Shown piece after piece: positions 8,423 to 18,917 of a stretch of DNA of 64,000 bases. A program made the translations under genes and the position numbers. The notes under the pieces were generated by a model. That model saw only the letters and a program-made list of their open reading frames with translations. It was not told where the DNA came from and did no database searches. Origin of the DNA: Streptomyces lycii (GTDB lineage: Bacteria; Actinomycetota; Actinomycetes; Streptomycetales; Streptomycetaceae); contig NZ_WHPN01000404.1 in NCBI RefSeq assembly GCF_009735685.1, positions 4,623 to 68,622 on the forward strand, read 5' to 3'. Every line of letters starts with the position of its first letter. Positions within the stretch are counted from its first letter, which is position 1.

Positions 8423-11400
8423 CCCGCACGTCCGCACTGAACGCCTCCGATCTGCACCGCAACTGGCTCGAACTGGTCGACACCGACGGGCCGTTCCTCG
8501 CCGTTCCCGCGCTCAAGCGGGTCTGGCCACAGGGAATCCCCCAGCCGGACGCCCGCGCCCTGGCCACCCTCAAGGACGCCAAGCCCGCGTTCGAGAAGGC
8601 ATGGGAGAACTGGGACAAGCAGCGGGACGACAGCGCCGCCGTCGACCTCTACCGCGAAGCGCGCGATACCTGGGTGGACCTCGTCCTTCGTCAGGTCCTG
8701 CGCTGGGGCGGCTCCTACGCAACCGCTGCCGCGGGCGAGGTCCGGTCGCCGAACCACGCCGTCACCGTACGTCCGAACGGTGCGCTCATGCATGGTGATA
8801 CAACCGGCGCGCTGGTACTGGTCGTCGATCCGGTCGACTCGCTGCGCGACCCTCTCACGGACGGGTGGGCGGCCAGCCCGGTCGACCGCATGGAGGAGCT
8901 GCTGCGGGCGACCACTATCCCGATCGGCGTCGTCACGGACGGACGCTGGTGGGGGATCGTCAGCGCCCGCGAGCAGACCATGGTCGCCTCCGGCATCGTC
9001 GACGCACAGACCTGGATCGAGGAACCTCAGACCCGCAACGCCTTCATCGAGCTGCTCCAGCGCCGGCGCCTGATCGGCGGCAAGCCCGAGGACCGCCTGA
9101 CGGAGCTTTTCGGCGAGTCGGTCGCCGCCGCTGAGGAGATCACCGAGGCGCTGGGCACCCAGGTTCGCCGCGCGGTCGAACTGCTCGTCCAGGCGCTGTC
9201 CGAAGCCGCCCTGGAGGCGGTTCGTCATGGCGAAACGGACCCGCTGCCGGCCAAGCGCGCGGACGTGTACGAAGCGGCCGTGACGGTGATGATGCGGGTC
9301 GTCTTTCTACTCTTCGCCGAAGACCGCGGCTTGCTCCCGCAGAGCAGGCTGTTCGCCATGGGCTACGGCGTCAGCGACGAACTGGACGCCCTCGACACCC
9401 GAGCTCACGAAGAGGGCAGCGAAGCACTCGACGCCACCCATCTGACCTGGCACCGCCTGCTGGCTACGTCCCAGGCGCTGTACCGGGGAGCCTCCTTCGA
9501 GGACCTGCGTCTGCCTGAGTATGGGGGCTCGCTGTTCGACCCCGATCGATTCCCGTTCCTCACCGCGCGCAGAGACCAGGGCACTCTCGCGATCACCGTT
9601 AGCGACCGGGTCATGCTCGAAGTCCTGCGAGCCGTCCAGATCGCCCAGCTCAAGGGGCAGCCCGCCCGGCGGATCTCGTTCCGCGACATCGACGTCGAGC
9701 AGATCGGCTACATCTACGAAGGTCTGCTCGGCTACTCCTGCGCCGAGGTCGACGAGTCCGACGGGGTCATCGTCGGACTCATCGGCACCGCGGGTGAAGA
9801 ACCGGAGATGCCGCTCGCCGAACTCGAAACCCTCGCGGAGGCCAAGCAGACCGACGCCGCACTGACCGACGCGATCCTGGCCTGGGTCAAGGAGTACCAG
9901 CCGGCCGCCAAGCCGCCGACGAAGGCCGCCCTCGCGAAGGCCCTACGGGCCGGCGACATCTTCGAGGACACGGAACGCGCACTGCGCGCCGCGACCACCG
10001 ACGCCGACTTGCGGGACCGGCTGCGCCCGTACATCGGGATCATCAGGCGCGACCTGCGCAACCGGCCCCTGGTCGTGGTGCCCGGTGGGGTGCTGGTCGT
10101 CGAGACCCCGTCGCGTGCCACGGCCGGCGCGCACTACACGCCGCGCTCGCTCGCCGAGGAAGTCGTGCGGTACGCGCTGGAACCACTCGTCTTCGAGCCC
10201 GGCCCGCACCAGACCGCGGACCAGGACGCGTGGCGGCCCGTGTTCTCGGACCGGATCCTCGATCTCAAGATCGCTGACATCGCGTGCGGTTCCGGCGCCT
10301 TCCTCGTCGCCGCAGCGCGCTACCTCGCCGCCCGGCTCGTCGAGGCGTGGCAGCGCGAGGGTGTGGCACACGGGACGCCACACGACCTGCACGTTCACGC
10401 GATAAGGACGGTCGTCGCCACCTGTCTCTACGGCGCTGACATCAACGGCATGGCCGTGGAGATGTGCAAGCTGTCGCTGTGGCTGGTCTCGCTCGATCCC
10501 AAGCTGCCGTTCTCCTTCGTCGACGACAAGGTGCTGCACGGCAACTCACTGCTCGGCCTCACCGACGCGCGCCAGCTCAAGCGCCTGCACATCGACCCCG
10601 ATGCGGCGAGCGGCCCGCCGAGCCTCTTCGATCTGGACGTGGAAGGGGTGCTCGCGCAGGCAACCCGTCTTCGGCGCCAGCTGGCCACCGAGGTGAACGA
10701 CAGCGACCCGCAGCGCTCCGCCGCCACGAAGCGGCGGCAGTGGCGGGAGTACCAGAAACTGACGGCCCAGCTCGCCGACGTCGCGGACGGGGTGATTGCA
10801 GCTGGACTGCGGCTCGGCGGCAAACCTGGCAAGGCGCTGAAGGCGGCGTACGAGAATCTCGGTATCGCGGTGGGTCTCGCTTATCCGGGTGATGGCGGTG
10901 AGGCGGATCGGAGGATGCTCGACGGCATCCTGGACTCTGGCCTCACGCCGACGGTGATGACGGACTACTCACGGTGGAAGCCGCTGCACTGGATCCTCGC
11001 CGTGCCGGATGTGATGGAGCGGGGCGGCTTCGATGCAATCATCGGCAACCCACCGTTCCTCAGTGGATCCGATGTGACAGGAGCGATGGGCACCAATGTG
11101 CGCGACTGGCTTGTCCATACCCTCGCGCATGGGCGACGCGGAAGAGCCGATCTTGTCGCCTATTTCTTCCTGCACGCCATGGCTCTTGTGACGACGAGCG
11201 GCGGACTCGGCCTTATCGCAACTAACAGTATTGCTCAGGGCAAAAGTCGCGAGGTCGGGCTCGACCAAATGGTCGCTGCCGGCTTCACAATTACCCGCGC
11301 AATCCAAAGTCGATCATGGCCAGCCGCAGGCGCCAACCTGGAGTACGCGGCAGTCTGGGGTACTCGCGCGCCCGTAAATCCAGACACACCACGCATGGCT

Positions 11401-12453
11401 GACGAAGTCGCAGTACGGTGCATCTCTACGCTGCTGGAACCTGTTGGCCGAGTGGATGGCGAACCGAGGCGCTTGGTCGAGAATGCCAAAGTTTCCTATA
11501 TCGGCTGCTATGCCTTGGGAATGGGATTCGTACTATCTCCGGAAGAAGCTGACGAGTGGATTGAGTCCGACCCTAGAAATTCGAAAGTTCTGCGACCCTA
11601 CCTCAACGGGGAGGACCTCAACTCTCGGCCGGATAACTCGCCATCCCGATGGGTCATCGACTTCAACAACCGTTCTGAGGATTCAGCTCGGTCATACCCG
11701 CTTCCATATGAACGCCTGCTCTCCAGGGTAAAGCCTGAGCGAGCGAAGAAGAGCAAAGCGGAGCGGGAAGCCCCGTGGTGGCTGTTTCTGCGATCGCGAC
11801 CAGCGCTACGCAAGGCCATTGCCGAACTGGACCAGATGCTGATTTTGACAAGGCACTCAGTTACCTTGATGCCGTGTCGCTTCAGCAAAAGCCACGATGA
11901 TGAATGGCTTGTCCCAAGTGAAGCCACCGTAGTCTTCGCAACCGACTCATTTACCGATCAGGCTGTACTGTCGTCGAGCCCCCACCAGATGTGGGCAATC
12001 AAGTACGGATCTGGCCTGCGAAAGGATCCCCGTTACACGCCTTCGGGTGTTTTTGAGACGTTTCCGCGGCCTGCGCCAACCGTCCGACTGGCCGAGATGG
12101 GCCGAACCGTGGAATCCGAGCGCCGCGAAATCATGCTGCGCCGCGACCTCGGTCTGACCAAGCTCTACAACCTGGTCAACGACCCCAATATCACCGACTC
12201 CGCCGACGGCGACGTGGCGCGGATGCGGGAGATTCACTTCGAACTCGACCAGGCCGTCATGGACGCCTACGGTTGGAGCGATGTCCCGCTCGACCACGGC
12301 TTCCACACGTACCGGCAGATGCGTCGGTGGACGGTCAGCCCCACCGCGCGCGTCGAGATCTTGGACCGGCTACTGGAAGAGAACCACCGACGAGCCGCCG
12401 CTCAGGGTGAGGCTCTGCCCCCGGCCTCCGAGGACGAGGAGGGCGACGAGTGA
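8419..12453 (+). CDS. drmMI: DISARM DrmMI, N6-adenine DNA methyltransferase
   Basis: A 1344-residue, Eco57I/PglX-like adenine methylase. Motif I (AdoMet binding) is DIACGSGAF (about 620-628) and catalytic motif IV is NPPF (877-880). The long N-terminal part is typical of these large enzymes. In class 1 DISARM it marks host DNA so that the helicase complex spares it. The segment from about 11040 to 12100, after motif IV and where target recognition is expected, has many A/T-ending codons unlike both flanks. This suggests a swapped recognition domain. The ATG overlaps the drmD stop, and the 3' end overlaps drmA. Not frameshifted. Confidence 0.92.
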   Translation: MTRTSALNASDLHRNWLELVDTDGPFLAVPALKRVWPQGIPQPDARALATLKDAKPAFEKAWENWDKQRDDSAAVDLYREARDTWVDLVLRQVLRWGGSYATAAAGEVRSPNHAVTVRPNGALMHGDTTGALVLVVDPVDSLRDPLTDGWAASPVDRMEELLRATTIPIGVVTDGRWWGIVSAREQTMVASGIVDAQTWIEEPQTRNAFIELLQRRRLIGGKPEDRLTELFGESVAAAEEITEALGTQVRRAVELLVQALSEAALEAVRHGETDPLPAKRADVYEAAVTVMMRVVFLLFAEDRGLLPQSRLFAMGYGVSDELDALDTRAHEEGSEALDATHLTWHRLLATSQALYRGASFEDLRLPEYGGSLFDPDRFPFLTARRDQGTLAITVSDRVMLEVLRAVQIAQLKGQPARRISFRDIDVEQIGYIYEGLLGYSCAEVDESDGVIVGLIGTAGEEPEMPLAELETLAEAKQTDAALTDAILAWVKEYQPAAKPPTKAALAKALRAGDIFEDTERALRAATTDADLRDRLRPYIGIIRRDLRNRPLVVVPGGVLVVETPSRATAGAHYTPRSLAEEVVRYALEPLVFEPGPHQTADQDAWRPVFSDRILDLKIADIACGSGAFLVAAARYLAARLVEAWQREGVAHGTPHDLHVHAIRTVVATCLYGADINGMAVEMCKLSLWLVSLDPKLPFSFVDDKVLHGNSLLGLTDARQLKRLHIDPDAASGPPSLFDLDVEGVLAQATRLRRQLATEVNDSDPQRSAATKRRQWREYQKLTAQLADVADGVIAAGLRLGGKPGKALKAAYENLGIAVGLAYPGDGGEADRRMLDGILDSGLTPTVMTDYSRWKPLHWILAVPDVMERGGFDAIIGNPPFLSGSDVTGAMGTNVRDWLVHTLAHGRRGRADLVAYFFLHAMALVTTSGGLGLIATNSIAQGKSREVGLDQMVAAGFTITRAIQSRSWPAAGANLEYAAVWGTRAPVNPDTPRMADEVAVRCISTLLEPVGRVDGEPRRLVENAKVSYIGCYALGMGFVLSPEEADEWIESDPRNSKVLRPYLNGEDLNSRPDNSPSRWVIDFNNRSEDSARSYPLPYERLLSRVKPERAKKSKAEREAPWWLFLRSRPALRKAIAELDQMLILTRHSVTLMPCRFSKSHDDEWLVPSEATVVFATDSFTDQAVLSSSPHQMWAIKYGSGLRKDPRYTPSGVFETFPRPAPTVRLAEMGRTVESERREIMLRRDLGLTKLYNLVNDPNITDSADGDVARMREIHFELDQAVMDAYGWSDVPLDHGFHTYRQMRRWTVSPTARVEILDRLLEENHRRAAAQGEALPPASEDEEGDE

Positions 12454-15400
12454 CCACGCCAGCCAACCCCCAGGACCTGCCCTACCGGCTCGCTCTCGAA
12501 CCGGACGACCGGTCCTGGACCGCCCGCGAGAACCTGGTCGACATCCTGGAACGCGAGCTGCTCGGACCGGCCAACGGGCCCGAGGAGGTCCTCGACGGCG
12601 TACCGGACTCGGCCTATCTGATTGGACGGATCGCCCCCGTTCGCCTCACCTCTGGCAACGACGACCCCGGGGAGGCCGGCTCGGACGATGCCTCGACCGA
12701 CGTCGGTGACGCCGTCGACGCTGTGGCAAGCCGGGGCGTACCGGTGACCGCCGTGGACGAGGCCGGCGCGAGTGCTGACGAGGACACCGTCGAGGACGAT
12801 CCGCAGAAGCGCGGCCTGATGATCCCGGCGTCGATGGGTCTGCGCTGCCAGATCCCGGACGCCCTCGACTCGTTCACCGTGACCGCCTCCTGGGGCGTGT
12901 ACGAGCCGATCAAGGAGAAGGGCAGCCAGGACGGGAGCGATGGAGAGACGACCTCGCGCATTCGTCGTTTCAAGCGCACGCCCATCGAGATCACCAAGAC
13001 GGTCATCGTCGCCGACCTGCGCCCCTCCCAGACCAAAATGATCCCCCTCAAGGACAAGGTGCTCCTGCGGGTCGACCGCTACGACGACACCGATCGCGGC
13101 TGCCGCTTGATCGAGGTGGCGCTGTGCAACGACCGGGAGACTCCCCGCAAGATCCCCGTCGAGGCATGGCTCTACCAGACCAAGCTGTCTGTCAAGGCCG
13201 GTGGCGCCGAGGTTTTCCTCCCGGTCGCCGACGTGCTTCAGGACACCCGGCTGGAACGGGACGACGAGTTGCGCCGCCTGCGGCTTCAGTACCGGGACCG
13301 GCTCGAGTTCGCGATCGGGCGCACGTGTTCGGTCGACTGGGCGGTGGCAGACGGCGCGCGTCGGGCCAGCGAGGTCTGGACGACCTGGCTGCCGGCCTGT
13401 CAGACGCCGCAGACCGCCGCCGAGGAGATCGGCGAGGCGCTGCTGGACATGCGAAAGTTGGCGTCGGCGAGCCCCGCAGACCTGATGGCCGGGCTCACAC
13501 CCATCGTCGCGGGCTACGCCGCCTGGCTCGATGGCGAACAGCAGCGGGCCGAGGCGTTGCCGGCGCACCTGCGCTCCGAGGGCCTGGACGCGGTGGCCGA
13601 GGCCCGCAAGGTGCAGCGTCAGCTCGAGGACGGCCTGGAACACCTGCTCGGTGATGAGGAGGCGCTGCGTTGCTTCCGGTTCATGAACCAGGTGATGGCC
13701 GACCAGCGCATCCAGTCGCAGGTGGCCCAGCGCCGGGCGAAGCAGCCCGATGAGAGCATCGACGAAGCTCGCGCGACGATCCTCTCCGAGCTGGAGGCCA
13801 AGGCGCACTCGTGGCGTACGTTCCAGCTCGCCTTCGTACTGATGCAGCTCCCGCTGCTGTCCGATCCGGCGGCCGAGAAGCGTTCCGGCGACCTCGCCAA
13901 GGCGCAGCTGCTGTTCTTCCCGACCGGTGGCGGCAAGACGGAGGCGTACCTCGGCCTTGCCGCGTACACCTTCGCCATCCGGCGGCGCCAGGGTGTCGTC
14001 GACGCCTTCGGCGGCCCGCTCGACGGCAGGTCCGGGGTGGCCGTGCTGATGCGGTACACGCTGCGGTTGCTCACCGCCCAGCAGTTCCAGCGCGCCACGG
14101 CCCTGATCTGCGCGGCCGAGATGGCGCGCCTCAAGGACCCGACGACGTGGGGCGACGAGCCGTTCCGGATCGGCCTGTGGGTCGGCACGGACGTGAGTCC
14201 GAAGCGCTATGACGAGGCAGCGACCCAGCTGCAAAAGGTCAACGAGGGCCGGGGGTACCGGCTGACCGTGTTGCAGATCCAGCGCTGTCCCTGGTGCGGC
14301 ACCAGGATCGAGGCACGCGATGTGCGGGCGGACGGCGGAAAGCGCCGGGTGTACGTCTACTGCGGTGACGAACTGGCCGAGTGCCCGTTCGCCGACGGCG
14401 GTGAGGTGGCCGAAGGGCTGCCGGTACTCACTGTCGACGAGGAGATCTACCGCCTCGCCCCCGCCTTCGTCATCGCCACCGTCGACAAATTCGCCCGACT
14501 AGCGCGCGAGGGCGAGGCGGCCTCGCTCTTCGGCTATGTGTCCAGGCGGTGCGAACGCCACGGCTTCGTCCATCCCGACTACCAGCACTGCGAGATCAAG
14601 GACGGCAGCAAGCATCCGAAGAAGGACGCGCTGCCAGCCGCCGCCGTGCACCCGGCGGCGCGGCTCCGGCCGCCAGACCTGATCATCCAGGACGAGCTGC
14701 ACCTGATCACTGGGGCGCTCGGCACGACGGTCGGCCTGTTCGAGGTCGCCATCGACGTGATGACCGCCTGGCGTGCGAGCGATGGGCGTCCGGTACGTCC
14801 CCTCCTCGTCGCCTCGACGGCGACCGCCCGTAACGCGCCCGACCAGGTGCGTGCCCTCTACGGGCGCGACGTCACGATCTTTCCGCCGCAGGTGCTCGAC
14901 GCGGGGAACACGTTCTTCTCCAAGGAGGTGCCGGTCTCCGAGAAGGCGCCCGGCCGGCAGTACGTCGGGATCAGCACCACCGGTGTGCGCCTGACCACGG
15001 CGGAGATCCGTGTGTCCGAGGTCCTGATGGCCGCGGCGCAGCTGCTCCTCGACCGGTCCGGGGATGCCGCCGATCCGTACCTGAGTCTGGTCGGCTACTT
15101 CAGCGCGACCCGTGAACTGGCCGGTATGGCCCGCTACATGGGCGACGACATCCAGACCGCGCTCGCCAAGCGCCGCCCGTGGTCGAAGCTGCCGAGCCGT
15201 ACCGGAACGAACTTCGGTGCCCTCCATGTCGCCGAGCTGACCTCACGCGTGGCCAGCGCCGATATCACCGCGACCCTGGACCAGATGGCGGTGCCGTTCG
15301 ACCCGAGTTTCGACTCGACGGCCGGCAAGCGACAGCTCCGGTCCCTGCGCGAGGCCAAGAAGCCGGTGCCCGAGCGCGAGGTGAGCCCGTACGACGTGGT

Positions 15401-16157
15401 CCTGGCCACTTCGATGCTCCAGGTCGGCGTGGACGTGACCCGGCTCGGCCTGATGCTCGTCGTCGGTCAGCCGAAGAACACCGCCGAGTACATCCAGGCT
15501 TCCTCACGCGTGGGACGTGTCGCGGAGAAGCCCGGTCTGGTCGTCGCGCTCGGCAACTGGGCGAGACCGCGCGACCTCGCTCATTTCGAGCAGTTCCGGC
15601 ACTACCACGAGACCTTCTACGCCCAGGTCGAGGCGCTGTCCGTCACGCCGTTCTCTGTGACGTCCTTGGAGCGTGGCCTGGACGGCGTACTGGTCAGCGC
15701 GGCCCGCGTACTCCAGGCCGTCCAGGTGCAGGGTCTCTCACCCGAGCACGGCGCGGCCCGCATCGAGGGCGAGCAGCACTTCGCTGGCGAGCTGATCGAC
15801 GCGCTGGTAAGCCGCGTACGACGAGCGTCCGACGAGGACGCAGCCGAGCGGGCGCGGCTGCGGCTGAGCAACCGCTTGGACCACTGGGGCAAGCGCCGCA
15901 AGCATCTTGAGGACCTGCGTAAATCGCTGGTCTACGAGAAGGTCACTGACGACACGCGGCACGACGCCCTCATGATGAGCGCCGAGAACGCCAAGTCGCG
16001 CGCCGACACCCGGGACGCTCCGCCGTTCGTGGTGGCGAACTCGATGCGCGAGGTGCAGCCGGAGATCAACCTGCTCGTGAGCCCGATCAAGGAGAACCTG
16101 GTGTACATCGCACCCCCCGGTGCACCACAGTGGGTGTTTCCCGAGGAGACCTCGTGA
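12450..16157 (+). CDS. drmA: DISARM DrmA, helicase-domain protein
   Basis: A 1235-residue helicase of the DISARM core. Walker A is FPTGGGKT (490-497) and the Walker B-like box is QDELHL (D748, E749, H751). The C-terminal helicase part contains LQVGVDVTRLG and YIQASSRVGRV. A zinc-knuckle-like CPWC (C613, C616), followed by a further cysteine pair, lies in between. DrmA forms a DNA-loading complex with DrmB in known DISARM systems. GTG start overlapping drmMI (GTGA); RBS lies inside drmMI. Length and order match class 1 systems. Confidence 0.93.
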   Translation: MTTPANPQDLPYRLALEPDDRSWTARENLVDILERELLGPANGPEEVLDGVPDSAYLIGRIAPVRLTSGNDDPGEAGSDDASTDVGDAVDAVASRGVPVTAVDEAGASADEDTVEDDPQKRGLMIPASMGLRCQIPDALDSFTVTASWGVYEPIKEKGSQDGSDGETTSRIRRFKRTPIEITKTVIVADLRPSQTKMIPLKDKVLLRVDRYDDTDRGCRLIEVALCNDRETPRKIPVEAWLYQTKLSVKAGGAEVFLPVADVLQDTRLERDDELRRLRLQYRDRLEFAIGRTCSVDWAVADGARRASEVWTTWLPACQTPQTAAEEIGEALLDMRKLASASPADLMAGLTPIVAGYAAWLDGEQQRAEALPAHLRSEGLDAVAEARKVQRQLEDGLEHLLGDEEALRCFRFMNQVMADQRIQSQVAQRRAKQPDESIDEARATILSELEAKAHSWRTFQLAFVLMQLPLLSDPAAEKRSGDLAKAQLLFFPTGGGKTEAYLGLAAYTFAIRRRQGVVDAFGGPLDGRSGVAVLMRYTLRLLTAQQFQRATALICAAEMARLKDPTTWGDEPFRIGLWVGTDVSPKRYDEAATQLQKVNEGRGYRLTVLQIQRCPWCGTRIEARDVRADGGKRRVYVYCGDELAECPFADGGEVAEGLPVLTVDEEIYRLAPAFVIATVDKFARLAREGEAASLFGYVSRRCERHGFVHPDYQHCEIKDGSKHPKKDALPAAAVHPAARLRPPDLIIQDELHLITGALGTTVGLFEVAIDVMTAWRASDGRPVRPLLVASTATARNAPDQVRALYGRDVTIFPPQVLDAGNTFFSKEVPVSEKAPGRQYVGISTTGVRLTTAEIRVSEVLMAAAQLLLDRSGDAADPYLSLVGYFSATRELAGMARYMGDDIQTALAKRRPWSKLPSRTGTNFGALHVAELTSRVASADITATLDQMAVPFDPSFDSTAGKRQLRSLREAKKPVPEREVSPYDVVLATSMLQVGVDVTRLGLMLVVGQPKNTAEYIQASSRVGRVAEKPGLVVALGNWARPRDLAHFEQFRHYHETFYAQVEALSVTPFSVTSLERGLDGVLVSAARVLQAVQVQGLSPEHGAARIEGEQHFAGELIDALVSRVRRASDEDAAERARLRLSNRLDHWGKRRKHLEDLRKSLVYEKVTDDTRHDALMMSAENAKSRADTRDAPPFVVANSMREVQPEINLLVSPIKENLVYIAPPGAPQWVFPEETS

Positions 16158-18181
16158 CCGACGTGACGCGATTCGTCTACGACGCCGCGACCGCCGTCGA
16201 CCCCCTCGGCGACCTGGAGAAGGAAGCGGAGAAGGCGGCCAAGCACAACCGCGCCAAGGTCGGTTCGGGACGGCCGTCCTCGCTGCTCTACACCTACGGC
16301 CCCGGCTCGATCATGGACCTGCCCCAGTTCACGATCATGTCCACCGGCCTGGACGACTGGGACCGCATCTGGCGACGCCGGGACTCGCTCCCGCCTCAGA
16401 TCCACGCGCCCCGTCTGCGCGACGTGGTGCGCATGCTCCTGCGCTCCCCCGACGTCCAGCTGCGCCCCCACCCCTGGCAGCCGAAACGGATCAGTCTGTC
16501 CACCGAGGGCAATGATCTCGGCGTGCCGGCCCGCGTGTTCCCGCAGTGGCTGCGGTGCACCGGCTGCGACATGCTCGGCATGCTCTCTCAGTTCGACTAC
16601 CGCAACACCCACCCGTTCCGGACCGACCTGGCCTGCTTCGAGCACGCCAAGTGCACCGGCCGGTCCGGCAACAGGGCACGCAAGCCTGCCCGCCGCACCG
16701 CCGTGCCCGCCCGCTATCTGCTCGCCTGCGTCGACGGACACCTGGACGAGTTCCCGTACGACCAGTGGGTCCATCACGGCAAGCCGTGTGCCCAGGCGCA
16801 GTTCCCGGCCCTGAAGATGGTCGACCGGACGGCCGGCAAGGGCGCCTCGGCGGTCATCCACTGCGCGTCCTGCAATATGCGCCGCCCGATGAACGAGGCC
16901 CAGGGCGAGGCCGGAAAGTCCAAGCTGCCCGACTGCCGGGGCCGCCACCCACACCTTGACGCCTTCGAGCCCAAGGGCTGTCGGAACAAGACGCGGCTGA
17001 TCCTGGTCGGTGCCTCCAATCTCTGGTTCCCCGCCACCCAGTCGATCATCGTCATGCCAGAGTCCCAGCAGGAACGGGCAAGCGACCTCGCGGACCGGAT
17101 CCGCACTTCCCTGGGTGACAAACTGGCTAAGTACCGCGAGAACCTGGATATCCTCCGCGATCTGCTCGAAGGCAAGGTGGACATCACCCTGCTGTCCGAC
17201 CAGGAACTGGAGCAGGCAGTGACGGCAGCCTCGGCGCCGCCCGCCACCGAGGAGGAGCAGGAAGAGCAGATCCGCACCTGGGATCCGGTCGACCTGCTGG
17301 TTCCGGAGTGGCGCTATCTGCTGAAGGATCCGCTCGGCACCCGCCACGAGGACGAGGCGAGCGGTCTGACGCTGTCAAAGCGTGCGCGCGACCCCGCTCT
17401 CCGGCCCGAGATCACGCGGGTTCTCGCCGTGGAACGACTGCGCAAGGTCAATGCCTTGGTGGGCTTCACGCGCATCGACGACATGGATCGTGTAGGCGAC
17501 CTGCCCCGGCGGCTGGCGCCCCTGACCCGTGCCGCGAGGCCGACCTGGACGGTCGCGACCGAGGACCGGGGTGAGGGCATCTTCCTGCAGCTCGACGAGG
17601 AGAGGGTTGCCGCCTGGGAAAACCGGGTCCTCGCGACGGACCTGTGGCAGGCCCACCGCAAGGCGCATCAGCGCAACTTCAACCGCCGGTTCTCCGACAC
17701 GGCTGCGAGCGTCGATCCCGACACCCGGCTGAGGTTTCCGCGATACTGGCTTGTCCATACCTTCGCGCATGTCCTCATCCGCGAACTCGCCATGACATGC
17801 GGCTACTCCGCGGCAAGCCTGAGCGAACGGCTCTACGCCTGGCCGGAGGCGGAAGGACGTGAGCCAGCGGCCGGTCTGCTGATCTGCACCACGGCGTCGG
17901 ACAGCGACGGGACACTGGGCGGCCTGGTCCAGCTGAGCGAACCCGCCCGCCTGCAGCGCGTCGTGTCCAACGCGCTCGACAAGGCGACGCGGTGCTCTTC
18001 AGACCCCATCTGCGCTATGCGCACGCCCCAGGACCCCGAGGACTTTCTACACGGGGCGGCGTGCCACTGCTGCGTGATGGCGTCGGAGACCTCGTGCGAA
18101 CGCGCCAATCGCTTCCTCGACCGCCGGTTCCTCGTCGACCTACCCGGGAGCGACCTTGGCTTCTTCTCGCCCCTCGGCTGA
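16154..18181 (+). CDS. drmB: DISARM DrmB (DUF1998)
   Basis: A 675-residue DUF1998 protein, partner of DrmA. The N-terminus has the characteristic YTYGPGSIMDLP (about 47-58). The C-terminus has the conserved cysteine cluster CHCC (C637-C640), then ETSCERANRFLDR (C648), likely zinc-binding. DrmB binds DrmA and helps it load on DNA. I chose the GTG at 16154 because it makes the same GTGA overlap with drmA as the other DISARM junctions and has GAGGAG upstream. A GTG 24 bp earlier (16130) is in frame but has a poorer context. The 3' end overlaps drmC by 26 bp. Confidence 0.92.
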   Translation: MTDVTRFVYDAATAVDPLGDLEKEAEKAAKHNRAKVGSGRPSSLLYTYGPGSIMDLPQFTIMSTGLDDWDRIWRRRDSLPPQIHAPRLRDVVRMLLRSPDVQLRPHPWQPKRISLSTEGNDLGVPARVFPQWLRCTGCDMLGMLSQFDYRNTHPFRTDLACFEHAKCTGRSGNRARKPARRTAVPARYLLACVDGHLDEFPYDQWVHHGKPCAQAQFPALKMVDRTAGKGASAVIHCASCNMRRPMNEAQGEAGKSKLPDCRGRHPHLDAFEPKGCRNKTRLILVGASNLWFPATQSIIVMPESQQERASDLADRIRTSLGDKLAKYRENLDILRDLLEGKVDITLLSDQELEQAVTAASAPPATEEEQEEQIRTWDPVDLLVPEWRYLLKDPLGTRHEDEASGLTLSKRARDPALRPEITRVLAVERLRKVNALVGFTRIDDMDRVGDLPRRLAPLTRAARPTWTVATEDRGEGIFLQLDEERVAAWENRVLATDLWQAHRKAHQRNFNRRFSDTAASVDPDTRLRFPRYWLVHTFAHVLIRELAMTCGYSAASLSERLYAWPEAEGREPAAGLLICTTASDSDGTLGGLVQLSEPARLQRVVSNALDKATRCSSDPICAMRTPQDPEDFLHGAACHCCVMASETSCERANRFLDRRFLVDLPGSDLGFFSPLG

Positions 18182-18917
18182 CGCCGAGGCGGCCAGGCGA
18201 CTCGGCCAGCTGCTCACCGGGACCGAGGCCAGGGAAGTCGCCGACCGACTGGCCGACGGCGACACCCTGACCACGGCGCTCAAGGTCATCGCCGTCGGCC
18301 ACCGAGCAGAGGTTCGGGCACTCCTGGAGCTCACCGACCCGAGTGCCCCCTCACCGAGCCATCTCATCACCCTCCTGCGTGCCATAGAAGGCGCTCGCTC
18401 GGCACCCACACTTCTCACCCCTCTCTGGACCATGCCTGGTCCCCTCGCCCAGAGCGGGCCACTGACCACCTCGGCGACCCAGCTGGTCGACAGCGCGCGC
18501 TGCTCCGTCACGTGTTCGACCTTCAACTTCCAAAGGACATCGGGGCTCTGGAACTCACTGCGGCTGATAGCGCAACGGCCGGAGATCGCCGTACGCGTCT
18601 ACCTCGACACCAGGGCCGCTGACCGCGGCCAGCGAAGCTGGTCCCCAACCACCACCGAGGTCGCCGAGCATATGAAGCCGGCGACTATCTTGCGAACGAG
18701 GAAGTTCGACGGCGATCACGTCCGCAACCACGCGAAGTTCCTCGCCATCGACCACCGCTTTCTGCTCGTGACCAGTGCCAACTTCTCGTGGAGCGCGGAG
18801 CACAACAACATCGAGTTCGGAGTGCTCATCGACAATCCGAACCTGACCGACGCTGTCGAACGCGAACTCCTGCGAGCGGAAGACTCACTCTACGAGCGGG
18901 TTCCCACATCGCTTTGA
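18156..18917 (+). CDS. drmC: DISARM DrmC, phospholipase D-like protein
   Basis: A 253-residue protein with one PLD/HKD motif: H192-A-K194, D199, then TSANFSWS, matching HxKx4D...SxN. DrmC is the accessory DISARM component and is considered dispensable in the studied system; its nuclease or structural role is not settled. TTG start with GGGAG five bases upstream, inside the end of drmB. It closes the DISARM operon. A single HKD motif implies dimerisation to form an active site, as in Nuc-type PLD enzymes. Confidence 0.88.
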   Translation: MASSRPSADAEAARRLGQLLTGTEAREVADRLADGDTLTTALKVIAVGHRAEVRALLELTDPSAPSPSHLITLLRAIEGARSAPTLLTPLWTMPGPLAQSGPLTTSATQLVDSARCSVTCSTFNFQRTSGLWNSLRLIAQRPEIAVRVYLDTRAADRGQRSWSPTTTEVAEHMKPATILRTRKFDGDHVRNHAKFLAIDHRFLLVTSANFSWSAEHNNIEFGVLIDNPNLTDAVERELLRAEDSLYERVPTSL

